Shown here piece by piece: positions 53,577 through 63,138 of a stretch of 64,000 nt of DNA (its first letter is position 1; each line of letters begins with the position of its first letter). A model generated the notes under the pieces. It searched no databases, was not told where the DNA came from, and worked only from the letters and a program-made list of their open reading frames with translations. The stretch spans positions 1 to 64,000 of the forward strand of contig JAHDFD010000009.1 in NCBI GenBank assembly GCA_020628375.1, written 5' to 3'. The position numbers and the translations under genes are program-made. This stretch comes from Chitinophagales bacterium. Its GTDB lineage: Bacteria; Bacteroidota; Bacteroidia; Chitinophagales; UBA2359.

Positions 53577-53659
53577 TAATTGATGGGTGATAATTGATGG
53601 GTGATAATTGATGGGTGATGGGTGATGGGTGATGGGTGATGGGTGATGGGTGATGGGTT
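53577..53659. repeat. GGGTGAT heptamer array
   Basis: After a few mixed units (GGGTGAT-AATTGAT alternating) the array becomes pure GGGTGAT for about seven units. It starts directly after the stop of the DUF3137 gene and is the same 7-base family as the gltB-gltD array, in a different sequence variant. Confidence 0.85.
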
Positions 53660-53783
53660 AAAATATGAAATTGTAGCAATATTACCGAAAAAAGGGCAAA
53701 ACTTACCAAAAAACTAAAGCACCTCCTTAGCAGTTCACAGACCTTTTAGATTAGCACCATTATTAAGCTAAAAACCAGTTACA

Positions 53784-53837
53784 ATGAAAGCTATAATTAC
53801 TAAAATTTGTTTTTCTCTATCCGTAGTATTTTTATAA
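53784..53837 (+). CDS. Possible 17-residue hydrophobic peptide
   Basis: ATG at 53784 opens MKAIITKICFSLSVVFL and a TAA. It looks like a signal peptide with nothing after it, so it could be the start of a broken secreted-protein gene, or a leader before the hairpin that follows. The surrounding gap shows no other coding sequence on this strand. Confidence 0.25.
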   Translation: MKAIITKICFSLSVVFL

Positions 53838-53866
53838 ACAATTTTAAAGAATTAATAAAAGGGTTT

Positions 53867-53915
53867 AAAATCAGGCTAATCAGATTTTATGGGAGGACTG
53901 AGGCCTGATTTTTTT
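53867..53915 (+). terminator. Hairpin with T tract
   Basis: AAAATCAGGC pairs with GCCTGATTTT across a 26-base loop and is followed by further T's. It could end the DUF3137 or the small peptide transcript, or be the terminator of a small RNA. The long loop is less typical of a plain terminator. Confidence 0.5.
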
Positions 53916-53966
53916 CATTGTTAAAATGGGTGTTTTGAAAGCTGCTTTTCTAAAGGAAAGTGGCTT

Positions 53967-55790
53967 TTATTTTTTGTTATAGAAGTTCTTCAAAGTATAG
54001 AATGCTTTTTTCTTCTTCCCATCTTCAGCAATTAGTCCTTTCCTATTCCAACCGTCCTGAATTTTAGGCAGCACTCTTCTCGGAGAACGAAAATCAACCA
54101 GAATCCATGGCGAAATCCCCTGAATCTGCTCTATTTTATTGAGCATTGTAAGCGTTTTCTCATAAAGGTCTTCCTGAAACTCTTCTGTCCAACGTATGCC
54201 TTTATCTCCAAAATATCCTTGCTTTGCACCTGCACCAAATTCAGAAACCAAAACTGGTTTATCCTGTGCTATTTTCCATGTGATCGTTGCACATTTATCA
54301 GGCAAACCATCGTACCAGCCTATGTATTCATTGAAGCTTAGAATATCGACAACTTCTGCAAAAGGGTCATCAATCGTTCTTATCGTTGGATCATCATTAT
54401 AGTTTTTTTGTTCCAGAGCAGCACTTATGAGTCTTGTTGAATCTTTAGTGCGTGCAAAAGCTGCCAGTTTATTCAGGAATTCATTTCTTGCAGGAACATT
54501 TGGTGTTTCATTTGCCATTGACCAGATAATAACACTCGCCCTGTTCTTATCTCTCGAAATAAGTTCCGAAAGTTGGTTTTCAGCATTCTGATAAGTAGCT
54601 TCATTCTCCCAATCTATGGTCCAGTAAACCGGATTTTCCTCCCAAACTAAAATACCTTTTTTATCTGCAAGTCGAACCATGTGTTCATTGTGTGGATAGT
54701 GCGCTAAACGAACATAATTACAACCCAGATCTATTGCCCAATCCAGTAGTTGTTCTGCATCTTCTTCTGAATACGCTCTTCCATCTCGCAATGGGCTTTC
54801 TTCATGTATAGAAATACCTTTTAAATAAATGGCTTCGTCGTTGAGTAATATTTTTGTTCCTTTCGTTTTAATCGTTCTGAAACCTATCTGATCGATCAGC
54901 TTTTCTGTTTCATGCTCAATTATTACATCATACAAATAAGGGTTTTCCAACGACCAGAATTTTATATTCCTTACCTTTAATTGAATCTTGGCAAAGCCTT
55001 GTTCATCGGTCTTTATTTTTTTGCGTAAATTCATTTCAGGAATATTGATCTGCACCGCTTTATTGGCGATATTATTTCCATTTAACTGAATATATCCTTC
55101 GATCATATTTTTATTATCCGGGCTTAGCTGTATAAAATAATCCTGGATAAAATTGGCAGCAGTTTCTACGATTTTTACTTCTCTTGTCAATCCACCGTAA
55201 TTCCACCAGTCGGTATTTAAGGTAGGAATACCCTCTTTAAGTCTTTTATTATCAACTTTTACGATCAGGAAATTGTCTTTCTCACGTAAAACATCTCTTA
55301 CTTCAAAATTGAAAGGTGTAAAACCACCTGTGTGCACTCCCAATTTTCGTCCATTCAAATACACTTCCGTTTTGTAATTAGAAGCTTCGAAATACACAAA
55401 ACATCGCTTACTTTCGTCTTGCTTTATGTAATCGAAAGAATGCTTGTACCATAAAGTTCCTTCATAATATAACAGCTCAGGCTTTTGACTATTCCAATCT
55501 CCGGGAACACTTAATGTGTCCATTCCATCAAAATTATATTCTATCAGATCGGAAGGACTCTGGGGCTTTGAATCGAGAAAAAAGGCACTTGCCCAGGGAT
55601 GTTTCTGCTGGTCGAATGGTTCGTATCGATAATTATAATAACCGTTTTCATAAGGATCGATTATATATCGCCAGTTTCCATTCAGTACCTTTACTTCTTT
55701 ATTATAAACATTTTGAATAAGTTCAAACTGAGCATTGGTACTTATGGAACTCAATATCAATATGTAGCATAGGAAAAGCTTAAATCTCAT
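53967..55790 (-). CDS. Secreted glycoside hydrolase family 2 (beta-glucuronidase/galactosidase-like)
   Basis: A signal peptide ends near NAQ. The usual GH2 layout is visible: an N-terminal jellyroll (LEGTLWYKHSF-like segment YYEGTLWYKHSFDY), an immunoglobulin-like domain, and a TIM barrel with the catalytic acid/base in IIWSMANETP and the nucleophile in PVLVSEFGAGA. The loop NYVRLAHYPHNEHMV is also typical. The length of 607 matches short beta-glucuronidase-like members without extra C-terminal domains. The substrate is not given by the sequence alone. It stands upstream of a cytochrome peroxidase gene on the same strand. Confidence 0.9.
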   Translation of the reverse strand: MRFKLFLCYILILSSISTNAQFELIQNVYNKEVKVLNGNWRYIIDPYENGYYNYRYEPFDQQKHPWASAFFLDSKPQSPSDLIEYNFDGMDTLSVPGDWNSQKPELLYYEGTLWYKHSFDYIKQDESKRCFVYFEASNYKTEVYLNGRKLGVHTGGFTPFNFEVRDVLREKDNFLIVKVDNKRLKEGIPTLNTDWWNYGGLTREVKIVETAANFIQDYFIQLSPDNKNMIEGYIQLNGNNIANKAVQINIPEMNLRKKIKTDEQGFAKIQLKVRNIKFWSLENPYLYDVIIEHETEKLIDQIGFRTIKTKGTKILLNDEAIYLKGISIHEESPLRDGRAYSEEDAEQLLDWAIDLGCNYVRLAHYPHNEHMVRLADKKGILVWEENPVYWTIDWENEATYQNAENQLSELISRDKNRASVIIWSMANETPNVPARNEFLNKLAAFARTKDSTRLISAALEQKNYNDDPTIRTIDDPFAEVVDILSFNEYIGWYDGLPDKCATITWKIAQDKPVLVSEFGAGAKQGYFGDKGIRWTEEFQEDLYEKTLTMLNKIEQIQGISPWILVDFRSPRRVLPKIQDGWNRKGLIAEDGKKKKAFYTLKNFYNKK

Positions 55791-55862
55791 TTTTTCTATT
55801 TTAGGCTCATATAAGTCTATAAAAATAAGAACTTACTTTTCCCCATCTACTTAATACATCAT

Positions 55863-57074
55863 TTACTTGAAAGGATCACTGTATTTTTCATCATTAATAA
55901 TTGTTTGGTCGGTGAGGGTGTGTAAAAAAGCGACTACTGCTTCTTTTTCTTCCTGACTTAAATACAGCTTTAAAACTTCACCTTCTTCCTCATCACCATC
56001 ATCGAGTGTAGTTAACCTGAAGTTCAGATTTGGATGTGCCTGAATATTGTTGTTATAATGTTCTACTACTTCCATTAAGGTCTCGAAACGTCCGTCGTGC
56101 ATATATGGAGCCGTAAGTGCAATATTTCTTAAAGAAGGAACTTTGAACAGTCCAAAATCGGATGAATTACCTGTAAATTCTCCCTTACCTTTATCAGCAT
56201 AGTTCAGATCCAAACCGTTATTTTTTGCTGCATCGTTCACATTCTGTGCACCTCCATGACAATAACCACAAGTTGCTCCATTTCGCCCTCTTAAAAAGAT
56301 ATCCATTCCTAGCTTTTCCTGCTCATTAAAATTTGGCAGATCGGGCATATCTTCGTAAACATCGGGGTTACCGGCAGCAATTAATCCTTCATCGAACTTA
56401 GAATTGAAAGAAACCATAGAACGAATAAATTGAGCTAGTGCCTTTGCAATACGATCAGAAGATATTTCATCGCTCCCAAATGATTTTTCGAATAAGATCT
56501 CGTAATAATCGAGCTGTTCTAACTTCGCTTCCAATTCAGCTAACTGCAAGCCCATTTCTTTATGGTTTTGTATCGGCATCAATACCTGGTCCTCCAATGT
56601 TTCAGCTCTTTCATCCCACTGAAATTTTCCATTTTCATAATAACGACTATTAATTAAGCCCATCGAATTGCGACGGGTTAATGCACCATTAAAGCCTTCA
56701 CTGAACTTCAGGTTATCGGCAAAAGCGGCGCTCTGCTGATGACAGCTTGCACAAGACACAGTATTATTCGCAGATAAATTTTTATCGTAAAAAAGCACTC
56801 TGCCCAAAGTTGCTCCAATATCTGTTATAGGATTATTGGCAGGTGTATTATCCAACTCAGTTGCCTCATCGGTTTTAAAATGGTCGGGAAGTGGCAGGTT
56901 CGCGTAGTTGTATGGCGAGGCAGGTAAATCTAAAGTCTGCTCGATCAAAGCTAGTTCGGAATCCGTAAAGTTTACATTCGTTGGAATATATAATACATCA
57001 TCTTGTTCTTCTTCGGAACAGCTAAGCATGAATAGCATAAATAATATAACCGTACATAGGTGTTGTACCTTCAT
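55863..57074 (-). CDS. Di-heme cytochrome c peroxidase lipoprotein (MauG/CcpA family)
   Basis: The protein removes hydrogen peroxide using electrons from cytochrome c, or oxidises a protein substrate as in MauG. The signal ends with LSCSEEE (lipobox). Two CxxCH heme sites are present: CASCH near residue 107 and CGYCH near 270. APYMHDGRFETL supplies the methionine ligand usual near the second heme. Length of 403 fits. It is followed, 72 bases on, by the GH2 gene. Confidence 0.92.
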   Translation of the reverse strand: MKVQHLCTVILFMLFMLSCSEEEQDDVLYIPTNVNFTDSELALIEQTLDLPASPYNYANLPLPDHFKTDEATELDNTPANNPITDIGATLGRVLFYDKNLSANNTVSCASCHQQSAAFADNLKFSEGFNGALTRRNSMGLINSRYYENGKFQWDERAETLEDQVLMPIQNHKEMGLQLAELEAKLEQLDYYEILFEKSFGSDEISSDRIAKALAQFIRSMVSFNSKFDEGLIAAGNPDVYEDMPDLPNFNEQEKLGMDIFLRGRNGATCGYCHGGAQNVNDAAKNNGLDLNYADKGKGEFTGNSSDFGLFKVPSLRNIALTAPYMHDGRFETLMEVVEHYNNNIQAHPNLNFRLTTLDDGDEEEGEVLKLYLSQEEKEAVVAFLHTLTDQTIINDEKYSDPFK

Positions 57075-57253
57075 TATAAAGTTGTTTTAATGTTTAGTAA
57101 GTATTTATGCAATAAGTCCGGATTTGTTTCAATACTTCTATAACAACTTACTTGTGGTTTGCCCTACTTTTGAGTTTAATTACTAAAACTGAACTTTTAT
57201 GCTTGAGTGTAGTGGGTGTAAAATTTATGGATATTCTTATACAATTTATAAAT

Positions 57254-57919
57254 TTATCCTTGCAAATAAACCGCATTCATTCCAATACCAAGGTCGTATT
57301 TATGAGCTTTCCATTGGGTGTTGGTGTTTGTTTTAATTAAGTTATCTGAAAAGGTGTATTCGTAATATTCCTCTTTTTGATTTGCTGATAAAACTGTCCA
57401 AATAACACTATCTGCATTGATTATTTTTATATAACTTTTTGAAACATGAATAATCCCTGGATTCAATACTTTCAGAAAACATTTATCATGAAATGAAATG
57501 TTAAGTTCTTTTTCTGAAGCTTCATAAGTTATTTGTGAAATATAATGTTTGTTGTTGAGCTTTCTTCCATTCCAATCTCCCCAAATTTTAATGGTAAATG
57601 CTTTTTCGATTTTGTTTTTAAATATTTCAGCTAGTTCATCTGCTCTTACCTGAATAAATCCTCCTCCTTCAATTGGTTTCAGATTATCCAACTCATAAAT
57701 TGCATCACTTCCAGTCATCGCAGTCAAAAAACCTCTTTTGATAATTAATTTATACACAACTATACTTGTATATAAGCCAATCAACGCAATCAAAATTGCA
57801 ATAAGCTTTCCTATTAAGCTTGTGGTTTCAATATAAATTACAATACTTATCAGTATAAACCCTGTAAAGGTTATCAGGGCTTGAACAAAAGCTAGCAAAT
57901 ACTGAAATACTTTAGACAT
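57254..57919 (-). CDS. Hypothetical membrane protein, 221 aa
   Basis: Residues 5-65 hold two hydrophobic segments (YLLAFVQALITFTGFILI and GKLIAILIALIGLYTSIVVY); the rest is a soluble beta-rich part (WGDWNGRKLNNKHYISQITYE). I do not recognise the family. It stands next to a cluster of small unknown genes at 57-60.7 kb. A normal ATG and clean composition support it. Confidence 0.6.
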   Translation of the reverse strand: MSKVFQYLLAFVQALITFTGFILISIVIYIETTSLIGKLIAILIALIGLYTSIVVYKLIIKRGFLTAMTGSDAIYELDNLKPIEGGGFIQVRADELAEIFKNKIEKAFTIKIWGDWNGRKLNNKHYISQITYEASEKELNISFHDKCFLKVLNPGIIHVSKSYIKIINADSVIWTVLSANQKEEYYEYTFSDNLIKTNTNTQWKAHKYDLGIGMNAVYLQG

Positions 57920-58075
57920 TTTCTCTGATTTAGCTATTTTAAAAGCAATCGTAAAATTGTTTTTTAATATTTATTACATAAACCGAACTTTAATTCTTGT
58001 TATTTAGTTCCTTTCTTTGATCGTTAAGATCCTATCAAATTAATAAGCAGTTCAGGTAATTAATCTACTGCATAT

Positions 58076-58522
58076 ATGAATAACATTCTAATACATAGAG
58101 ATCAAGCTTCTTTGAAACTTACATTTATTGATGCTTTCCATCCTTCAGCAATAAGCATAAAGGCTGAACAGTGGTTTTCGAGATATAAGTTAGGTTTTTC
58201 AGACAATGATTTTGAGTTTCAAGATTTTTTTTCTGGTAATTTTTGGTACTTGGATGGAGATGATCTGATTGTATTAGAAATGTATTCAAACGAAGACTTT
58301 GATGATGAATCGATTCGATATGTTGACGATATTGAACTACAACTTTTCCTGATCGATTTTAAGCGGAATGCCTTTGCAAAGTTTTCCCATTTGCAAGGCG
58401 GAAAGTTCGAAGTATTGTCTTTAACTGAAAACAATAGAATAATATATCAGAAATGGAAAAACGGTATTATTAAAGAATTTGAAGTTGGTATTAATGATTT
58501 AAAATTTGAATATGCTTTCTGA
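58076..58522 (+). CDS. Hypothetical acidic protein, 148 aa
   Basis: A small soluble protein with many Phe, Asp and Glu residues and a repeating strand pattern (FWYLDGDDLIVLEMY, IRYVDDIELQLFLIDF). No signal or motif is recognised. It overlaps the next gene by 11 bases (from the ATG at 58512), which suggests translational coupling. The size and acidity recall immunity proteins, but no toxin gene is present in the window. Confidence 0.6.
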   Translation: MNNILIHRDQASLKLTFIDAFHPSAISIKAEQWFSRYKLGFSDNDFEFQDFFSGNFWYLDGDDLIVLEMYSNEDFDDESIRYVDDIELQLFLIDFKRNAFAKFSHLQGGKFEVLSLTENNRIIYQKWKNGIIKEFEVGINDLKFEYAF

Positions 58523-59033
58523 AGGAAAAAGTAAAATTGAAAATCGTTTTTTGACTACAGAATGTAGGTTCAGCAGTACTGCCATTGATATTTGGAAACA
58601 GGAAACACAAATCAGATGTAAAGCAAAAGATGCGTATTATAATAACTATATGAATTGGCAGCAAGGCGATAATGAAATGGCGCTTTTCACTTATTATGCT
58701 TATGCTGACCTTTCAATACCCAAAAAATTCGATTGTCTTTTCGATTATAAAAACCCAGATAGATATGTTGAATCGAATATGATATTAAAACATGCAATTT
58801 GGGAAGGATGGTTTCCAATAAATGCTATGGAACACGGACACAAACACTTAGCTATATTTGAATTTGAAGCAACAATACCTGAAATTATTTTCGAGCTGTA
58901 CAAAGAAAATAATAAATACGCCCAAATTCCTGACAATGCACTTTGTCTGGGCATTTGTGAACTAGCAAATTATGAAGCGATTAAAAATAAATTAGCCAAT
59001 GTTCAGCATTTTTATAATGAGCATATTTTATAA
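58512..59033 (+). CDS. Hypothetical protein, 173 aa
   Basis: ATG 58512 (MLSEGKSKIENRF) is a better start than the TTG two codons earlier. No domain is recognised. It contains cysteines spread through the chain, an aromatic-rich segment near residue 45 (YYNNYMNWQQGDNEMALFTYYAYAD) and no membrane segment. It is coupled to the upstream acidic gene. Its last 53 bases are overlapped by an antisense small ORF. Confidence 0.6.
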   Translation: MLSEGKSKIENRFLTTECRFSSTAIDIWKQETQIRCKAKDAYYNNYMNWQQGDNEMALFTYYAYADLSIPKKFDCLFDYKNPDRYVESNMILKHAIWEGWFPINAMEHGHKHLAIFEFEATIPEIIFELYKENNKYAQIPDNALCLGICELANYEAIKNKLANVQHFYNEHIL

Positions 59034-59133
59034 ATTCTTCCAGAAGGGTTTGCCGAAGGTCATCGACATTAGTTTGTTGCAATAGATAATCTTCTAATTC
59101 ATTAATCGTATCAAAATCAAATATCTTTTCCAT
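58981..59133 (-). CDS. Possible 50-residue protein or gene fragment, antisense to the neighbour's 3' end
   Basis: ATG at 59133 opens 50 codons beginning MEKIFDFDTINELEDYLLQQ, with the composition of a real protein (acidic, helical). It ends inside the coding sequence of the convergent gene. It may be a small real gene, or the N-terminal remnant of a longer gene cut by the junction of the cassette. It is too short for reliable calling. Confidence 0.35.
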   Translation of the reverse strand: MEKIFDFDTINELEDYLLQQTNVDDLRQTLLEEFIKYAHYKNAEHWLIYF

Positions 59134-59347
59134 GCTGTTTACATTCAATTGATCTCAATAAATCATCACTTAGTAGTGTTTCATATTAATAGTGGCGGGT
59201 GAATTTTGAGTTGTTAATTTGTGCTAATATGAGGCAAAAAAGCAGCTGGGCTTGCATTCAAGCATAGCCTAAGCTATGGCGAGTATTTTTAACGAAGTAT
59301 TAGTATGAATTAAGATTAAAAGAAACCGTCAATATTAACTTGAAAGA

Positions 59348-59716
59348 CTACTTAGGCACTCTCAATATCTTTTCCATCTTTCTACCCTTTGCCAATTCAT
59401 CAACTAACTTATCGAGGTATCTTACCTGACGGGTTAAAGTATTATCTATTTCTTCGATCCTGTAACCACAAATCACTCCTTTAATCAGCTCTGCATTCGG
59501 GTTAAGTGTAGCATTCTGAAAGAAGATTTCAAAACTCACTTTCTCATCGATCAACTGTTGCATTTTTGCCTCATCAAAACCTGTTAGCCATTCAATAACC
59601 TGCTTCAACTCTTCTTCAGTTCTTCCCTTTTTTTCCACTTTAGTTACATAATGTGGATATACTGAAGCAAAGGTCATTTTGGCTATTCGTTCGTTATGTT
59701 CAGGTGTAACTTTCAT
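59348..59716 (-). CDS. DUF2200 family protein
   Basis: The sequence HNERIAKMTFASVYPHYVTKVEKKGR, WLTGFDEAKMQ and RYLDKLVDELAKGRKMEKILR is a full match to the DUF2200 pattern as I know it; the family is conserved but its role unknown. No signal is present. Its start overlaps the stop of the next gene upstream by 4 bases, suggesting coupling. Confidence 0.9.
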   Translation of the reverse strand: MKVTPEHNERIAKMTFASVYPHYVTKVEKKGRTEEELKQVIEWLTGFDEAKMQQLIDEKVSFEIFFQNATLNPNAELIKGVICGYRIEEIDNTLTRQVRYLDKLVDELAKGRKMEKILRVPK

Positions 59717-60174
59717 TCCTCATTTATTTCTTTACGACTTTGACCATAACCGATCATAGCGTGTCTTTCTATCAAATTCTGTTCGTTCGAGTTAGCCGGA
59801 TCTCTGTCTGGAAAACTTACTTGCTTATTCAGTAATAATCGATCTAATAAGAAATTAAACATTTCTATATCGTAGGCTGAATCCGTTGCTTTGTATTCCT
59901 CTTTATTTCTATTAACTACAAGTTGGTTAAACTGATAAGTTACTGCATCTAATTCTATGAATGTAGCTTCGTATATACAAGTCCCTGTCCAACTTCTATG
60001 AAAATAGACTTTATTATCTTCTGAAAAAATAAACCATTTATCTTCCATTTGAACAGGAACAAGCCCTTTTTGAACTTCTGCTAATTCTTTATTAGTAATC
60101 TTTCTGTCAATCACTAAAGATTCTTTTTCACCGGGCATTGATTTGGTTTTCCAGCTATCTTTTTTTGCCTTCAT
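59713..60174 (-). CDS. Hypothetical protein, 153 aa (possible ADP-ribosylglycohydrolase-associated domain)
   Basis: The strand WFIFSEDNKVYFHRSWTGTC and the tail with VVNRNKEEYKATDSAYD look like a conserved domain I recall next to macro or ADP-ribosylglycohydrolase domains, but this recollection is weak. No catalytic residue can be named. It overlaps the DUF2200 gene by 4 bases and is separated by 31 bases from the gene upstream, which suggests a three-gene operon. Confidence 0.55.
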   Translation of the reverse strand: MKAKKDSWKTKSMPGEKESLVIDRKITNKELAEVQKGLVPVQMEDKWFIFSEDNKVYFHRSWTGTCIYEATFIELDAVTYQFNQLVVNRNKEEYKATDSAYDIEMFNFLLDRLLLNKQVSFPDRDPANSNEQNLIERHAMIGYGQSRKEINEE

Positions 60175-60205
60175 TTCCCAAAGTTAAATAAACTATGTTT
60201 CTAGT

Positions 60206-60679
60206 CTATATTTTTTCCAATACCCTTAAAATTCCTGCAATATCATTTAAAGTTTCTTTGCGTTCTTCTTCTAAACACATTTCAAACAATACATAAGCAT
60301 CAGGATTATCATGTATTTCTTTTAAAGCTACGTAAATCCGTTCAATTTCTTTTTCAGTACATTTAAAATGTAATACTTTATTTCCGTATGCTTTTGTCAG
60401 ATCAATTTTACCATTTAAGTATTGTTCAGCGATCAATGCAGAAAGTCCGATGATCATATCTTCAAAGTGAATGTACTGCTCGAATGGTGAATGTATAAAA
60501 TTCACATTATTATCGGTTCTTACTGATAACAGGTCAGGTTCATCCAGATATTTCTTCAAATCAGTATTGGCGAATAATAGATCGAAGGTGATTATTTCCT
60601 CCGTTATTGATTCGATAAGCTCTAATAGATCACCACCAAAATCCGACCCGAAAGCAGTATCCTTCCAGTTTTCGATCAT
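60206..60679 (-). CDS. Hypothetical protein, 157 aa
   Basis: The protein begins IENWKDTAFGSDFGGDLLELI, has an acidic helical middle and ends with FEMCLEEERKETLNDIAGIL. The first residues resemble the opening of DUF4259 proteins but the match is too short to assign. No signal peptide or membrane segment is visible. It may be the first gene of the small operon with the two downstream genes. Confidence 0.55.
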   Translation of the reverse strand: MIENWKDTAFGSDFGGDLLELIESITEEIITFDLLFANTDLKKYLDEPDLLSVRTDNNVNFIHSPFEQYIHFEDMIIGLSALIAEQYLNGKIDLTKAYGNKVLHFKCTEKEIERIYVALKEIHDNPDAYVLFEMCLEEERKETLNDIAGILRVLEKI

Positions 60680-60742
60680 TGTATTAACTTATTCAACATT
60701 TATCTGAAACAGCACTTAATATACTATATTTAATTATTGAAA

Positions 60743-62650
<1,908 letters not shown>

Positions 62651-62661
62651 CTATGATGTAT

Positions 62662-62865
62662 TCATCCGCCTTGTGTGGCAGTGATAACGGTAACGCGGTC
62701 ATTTTCTTTTACAAAGAACTCCTGCCAGTCGGTTCTTGGAATTACCTCATTATTCACTGCTACAGCAATGCCTTTCTCAGCATAAATATTAAATTCATTC
62801 AATAACTGAAAAAGTGATGTTTGTACATCAATATTCTTGACTTCCCTGTTAATAAATATTTTCAA
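62662..62865 (-). CDS. thiS: ThiS sulfur carrier protein (TTG start)
   Basis: ThiS carries sulfur as a C-terminal thiocarboxylate for thiazole formation. The chain ends with the required GG (TATQGG). Starting at TTG 62865 gives LKIFINREVKN and 67 residues, the usual ThiS size; the ATG at 62913 would add 16 residues that do not fit the family. The gene is first in the thi operon after the riboswitch. Confidence 0.9.
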   Translation of the reverse strand: MKIFINREVKNIDVQTSLFQLLNEFNIYAEKGIAVAVNNEVIPRTDWQEFFVKENDRVTVITATQGG

Positions 62866-62949
62866 GGCAAAATGTTTTAATAAATAATCGGGAAAGGTAA
62901 AGGTGCGGTACATTTAAAAGTAAATACATATACTCCTAATTACAACTAT

Positions 62950-63043
62950 TTACTTTTCCCTTCGGCTGTACTAACAGCATCAGGTTCTAAGGGTTTATAT
63001 TCTCAGTTATAAATTTATTGAATTTAAAACTCCCCTAAAGTAA
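62950..63043 (-). promoter_or_regulatory. TPP (THI-box) riboswitch
   Basis: On the minus strand the sequence contains the family's conserved segments in order: AGGGGAG, CTGAGA, ACCC with TTAGAACCTGATG, and CCGAAGGGA. The closing P1 helix is TTACTTT/AAAGTAA at the two ends. The element lies directly before thiS-thiC, the expected target, and would turn translation off when thiamine pyrophosphate is bound. Confidence 0.92.
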
Positions 63044-63079
63044 CAAGTGTAAATTTAAGCTAATTAATAATATCGTGGT

Positions 63080-63107
63080 TCGACAAGCTCACCACTCGAC
63101 AAGCTCA
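63080..63107. repeat. Tandem pair TCGACAAGCTCA
   Basis: TCGACAAGCTCA occurs at 63080-63091 and 63096-63107 as a 16-base direct repeat. Similar words (GGTTCGACAAGCTCACC) are dispersed in Bacteroidota intergenic DNA in my recollection. Its role is unknown. Confidence 0.5.
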
Positions 63108-63138
63108 ATATAAATTGATGAATGATTCAATACTAAAA

